Source: Bacillus vallismortis (GTDB taxonomy: Bacteria > Bacillota > Bacilli > Bacillales > Bacillaceae). Taken from it: DNA of 64,000 nt. Numbering within the stretch: the stretch's first letter is position 1; each line of letters starts with the position of its first letter. Location: NCBI RefSeq assembly GCF_040784915.1, contig NZ_CP160797.1:1689001-1753000 (forward strand), given 5' to 3'. Made by a program: the position numbers and the translations under genes. The notes below the pieces were generated by a model, which was given only the letters and a program-made list of their open reading frames with translations, searched no databases and was not told where the DNA came from. Below are positions 61,689-64,000 of the stretch, in pieces.

Positions 61689-64000
61689 ATTTTGCCGAGG
61701 TCATCGTTGATGTCAGCACTAAAAATATTGACAGGCCTTTTGATTATAAAATCCCGGACCATCTCAAAGGCATGATTAAAACGGGCATGCGGGTCATTGT
61801 TCCATTTGGCCCCCGTAAAATTCAAGGGTTTGTGACAGCTGTGAAAGAAGCATCTGATCTCTCGGGGAAATCTGTCAAGGAAGTAGAGGATTTATTAGAT
61901 CTTACACCTGTTTTGACAGAGGAGCTGATGAATTTGTCATCATGGCTGTCCGACAAAACGCTGTCTTTTAAAATAACGGCGCTTCAAGTGATGCTGCCTG
62001 CCGCATTAAAGGCAAAATATGAAAAAGAACTAAAAATCACACAGGGCGCCGATCTTCCGCCGCAAGTGGATCGGCTGTTTTCTGAAACAAAGACTCTGCT
62101 GTATTCAGATATACCCGATCACGATACGCTGAAACTGATTCAAAAGCATGTTCAAAAAGGCAGCATTGACGTGACATATAAAGTCGCGCAAAAAACGAAT
62201 AAAAAAGTGGTCAGGCATATTCAGGCAAATGCGAATTTAGAAGAGCTTGCCAAGCAAGCAGAGGAATTATCCCGCCAAGCAGCCAAGCAGCAGGCGATTC
62301 TTCACTTTTTCATCGCTGAGCCGGAAGGTGTAAAAATTCCTGCGGCGGATTTGTGCAAAAAAACGGGTGCAAGCTCTGCGACCATCAAAACCCTTATCCA
62401 AAAGGGGCTTTTGAAGGAAAGCTATGAAGAGGTTTACAGAGATCCCTATCAGGACAAAATGTTCAAAAAAACAGAGCCGCTCCCGCTGACAGACGAACAG
62501 AGCGCTGCCTTTCAGCCAATACGCCAGACATTGGAAAACGATGAACATAAAGTGTTCCTCCTTCACGGCGTGACAGGAAGCGGAAAAACGGAAATTTATT
62601 TGCAATCGATTGAAAAAGTACTGGCGAAAGGAAAAGAAGCCATCGTCCTCGTACCGGAAATATCGCTGACTCCGCAGATGGTCAATCGCTTTAAGGGCCG
62701 TTTCGGCTCTCAGGTAGCAGTCATGCACAGCGGATTATCCACAGGAGAAAAATATGACGAGTGGCGCAAAATCCACCGGAAGGAAGTGCGGCTTGTCGTC
62801 GGCGCCAGATCGGCTATTTTTGCTCCGTTTGAAAATCTCGGAATGATTATCATCGATGAAGAGCATGAGTCCTCTTATAAACAAGAAGAAATGCCGCGCT
62901 ATCATGCGAAAGAGGTTGCGATCAAGCGGGCTGAGCATCACAGCTGCCCCGTTGTGTTAGGCAGTGCTACGCCGACATTAGAGTCATATGCACGGGCGCA
63001 AAAGGGTGTGTACGAGCTTCTTTCGCTGAAGCACCGCGTTAACCAACAGGTGATGCCTGAGGTTTCGCTTGTCGATATGAGAGAGGAGCTAAGAAACGGC
63101 AATCGCTCAATGTTTTCAGTTGAATTAATGGAACAGCTTGAAGAAACGATTGCCAAGGGTGAGCAGGCGGTGCTGTTTTTAAATAAAAGAGGCTATTCTT
63201 CCTTTGTGATGTGCAGGGATTGCGGATATGTCCCGCAATGCCCGCACTGCGACATTTCCATGACGTATCATCGTTACGGCCAAAGGCTGAAATGCCATTA
63301 TTGCGGACATGAAGAGCCTGTCCCGCATACTTGTCCCGAATGTGCAAGCGAGCATATCCGCTTTTTCGGGACGGGGACACAGCGAGTGGAGGAAGAGCTG
63401 ACAAAAGTTCTGCCAAATGCGAGAGTGATTCGGATGGATGTTGATACGACTTCAAGGAAGGGCGCCCATGAAAAATTATTGTCAGCTTTCGGAGAAGGAA
63501 AAGCGGATATTCTTCTCGGAACGCAAATGATCGCGAAAGGGCTTGATTTTCCCAATGTCACACTTGTCGGAGTGTTAAGTGCTGATACAACACTCCATAT
63601 TCCTGATTTCAGATCGGCCGAAAAAACATTTCAGCTGTTAACGCAAGTGAGCGGCCGGGCAGGAAGGCATGAGAAACCCGGCCGTGTCATCATTCAAACG
63701 TACACACCGTCCCATTACAGCATCCAGCTGACGAAGTCGCACGATTATGAAACATTCTATCAGCATGAAATGGCGCACAGGAGAGAACAATCCTATCCGC
63801 CTTATTACTATTTGGCTCTTGTGACGGTTTCTCATGAGGAAGTGGCGAAAGCAGCTGTTACGGCTGAAAAAATCGCTCACTTTTTGAAAGCAAACTGCGG
63901 AGCTGACACGAAAATTCTCGGGCCTAGCGCGTCGCCGATAGCCCGGATCAAAGATAGATATCGCTATCAATGCGTGATAAAATACAAACAGGAAACCCAG
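61685..64000 (+). CDS. priA: Primosomal replication restart helicase PriA (3' end cut off)
   Basis: 772 codons are visible and open to the window end; the B. subtilis protein is about 805 residues, so only the last ~33 are missing. It restarts stalled forks and loads the DnaD-DnaB-DnaI machinery. Order: N-terminal 3'-DNA-binding domain, winged helix (about 200-270), helicase lobe 1 with Walker A GSGKT (298-302) and DEEH (391-394), paired zinc sites (CRDCGYVPQCPHC and CHYCGHEEPVPHTCPEC), and helicase lobe 2 (LGTQMIAKGLDFP, QVSGRAGR). The ATG overlaps the coaBC stop (ATGA). Confidence 0.97.
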   Translation, partial: MNFAEVIVDVSTKNIDRPFDYKIPDHLKGMIKTGMRVIVPFGPRKIQGFVTAVKEASDLSGKSVKEVEDLLDLTPVLTEELMNLSSWLSDKTLSFKITALQVMLPAALKAKYEKELKITQGADLPPQVDRLFSETKTLLYSDIPDHDTLKLIQKHVQKGSIDVTYKVAQKTNKKVVRHIQANANLEELAKQAEELSRQAAKQQAILHFFIAEPEGVKIPAADLCKKTGASSATIKTLIQKGLLKESYEEVYRDPYQDKMFKKTEPLPLTDEQSAAFQPIRQTLENDEHKVFLLHGVTGSGKTEIYLQSIEKVLAKGKEAIVLVPEISLTPQMVNRFKGRFGSQVAVMHSGLSTGEKYDEWRKIHRKEVRLVVGARSAIFAPFENLGMIIIDEEHESSYKQEEMPRYHAKEVAIKRAEHHSCPVVLGSATPTLESYARAQKGVYELLSLKHRVNQQVMPEVSLVDMREELRNGNRSMFSVELMEQLEETIAKGEQAVLFLNKRGYSSFVMCRDCGYVPQCPHCDISMTYHRYGQRLKCHYCGHEEPVPHTCPECASEHIRFFGTGTQRVEEELTKVLPNARVIRMDVDTTSRKGAHEKLLSAFGEGKADILLGTQMIAKGLDFPNVTLVGVLSADTTLHIPDFRSAEKTFQLLTQVSGRAGRHEKPGRVIIQTYTPSHYSIQLTKSHDYETFYQHEMAHRREQSYPPYYYLALVTVSHEEVAKAAVTAEKIAHFLKANCGADTKILGPSASPIARIKDRYRYQCVIKYKQETQ

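Overview
The window is core chromosome of a Bacillus subtilis-group bacterium. Gene order (pbpB-spoVD-murE-mraY-murD-spoVE-murG-murB-divIB ... ftsA-ftsZ-bpr-spoIIGA-sigE-sigG ... divIVA-ileS ... pyr operon ... cysH operon ... priA), protein lengths and family-typical motifs match B. subtilis throughout. From memory, several proteins (Bpr, SirC, YlmD, MurE) carry scattered substitutions relative to strain 168, while FtsZ and SigG look nearly unchanged. A close relative or subspecies is therefore more likely than 168 itself, but I could not run a comparison. Every gene except rqcH lies on the + strand.

Layout. 1-16.4 kb is the division and cell wall (dcw) cluster: the 3' part of pbpB, the sporulation-specific wall pair spoVD and spoVE interleaved with murE, mraY, murD, murG and murB, then divIB, ylxW, ylxX, sbp and ftsAZ, with a sigma-H promoter before ftsA. 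16.7-21 kb is bpr (bacillopeptidase F, 1433 residues). 21.1-23.8 kb is the spoIIG-sigG sporulation sigma cluster with its 22-bp-spaced spoIIG promoter. 24-30.4 kb holds ylmA, a TPP riboswitch with ylmB (thiamine salvage), ylmC, and the conserved ylmD-ylmE-sepF-ylmG-ylmH-divIVA division neighbourhood.

30.4-35.5 kb has a T-box leader and ileS, then ylyA, lspA and ylyB. 35.5-47.4 kb is the complete pyrimidine operon pyrR-P-B-C-AA-AB-K-D-F-E, with three PyrR-type attenuators (before pyrR, pyrP and pyrB). 47.4-53.5 kb is the sulfate assimilation and siroheme operon cysH-cysP-sat-cysC-sumT-sirB-sirC under a SAM-I (S-box) leader. 53.5-53.75 kb is a gene-free, highly structured segment. 53.75-64 kb holds rqcH (minus strand), yloB (Ca2+ P-type ATPase), yloC, remA, gmk, rpoZ, coaBC and priA, which runs off the end.

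How it fits together. The window joins peptidoglycan precursor synthesis, septum assembly (PBP2B, DivIB, FtsA, FtsZ, SepF, DivIVA) and the asymmetric-division sporulation programme (SpoVD, SpoVE, SpoIIGA, pro-SigE, SigG). The pyr and cys operons are self-contained pathways controlled by RNA leaders. Both halves of the bacterial ribosome quality control pathway are here (YlmH/RqcP and YloA/RqcH), about 24 kb apart.

I found no prophage, IS element, CRISPR array, rRNA or tRNA. The strongest candidate for something under-described is the ~175-bp multi-helix segment at 53535-53707, which is bracketed by two near-identical copies of a terminator hairpin.
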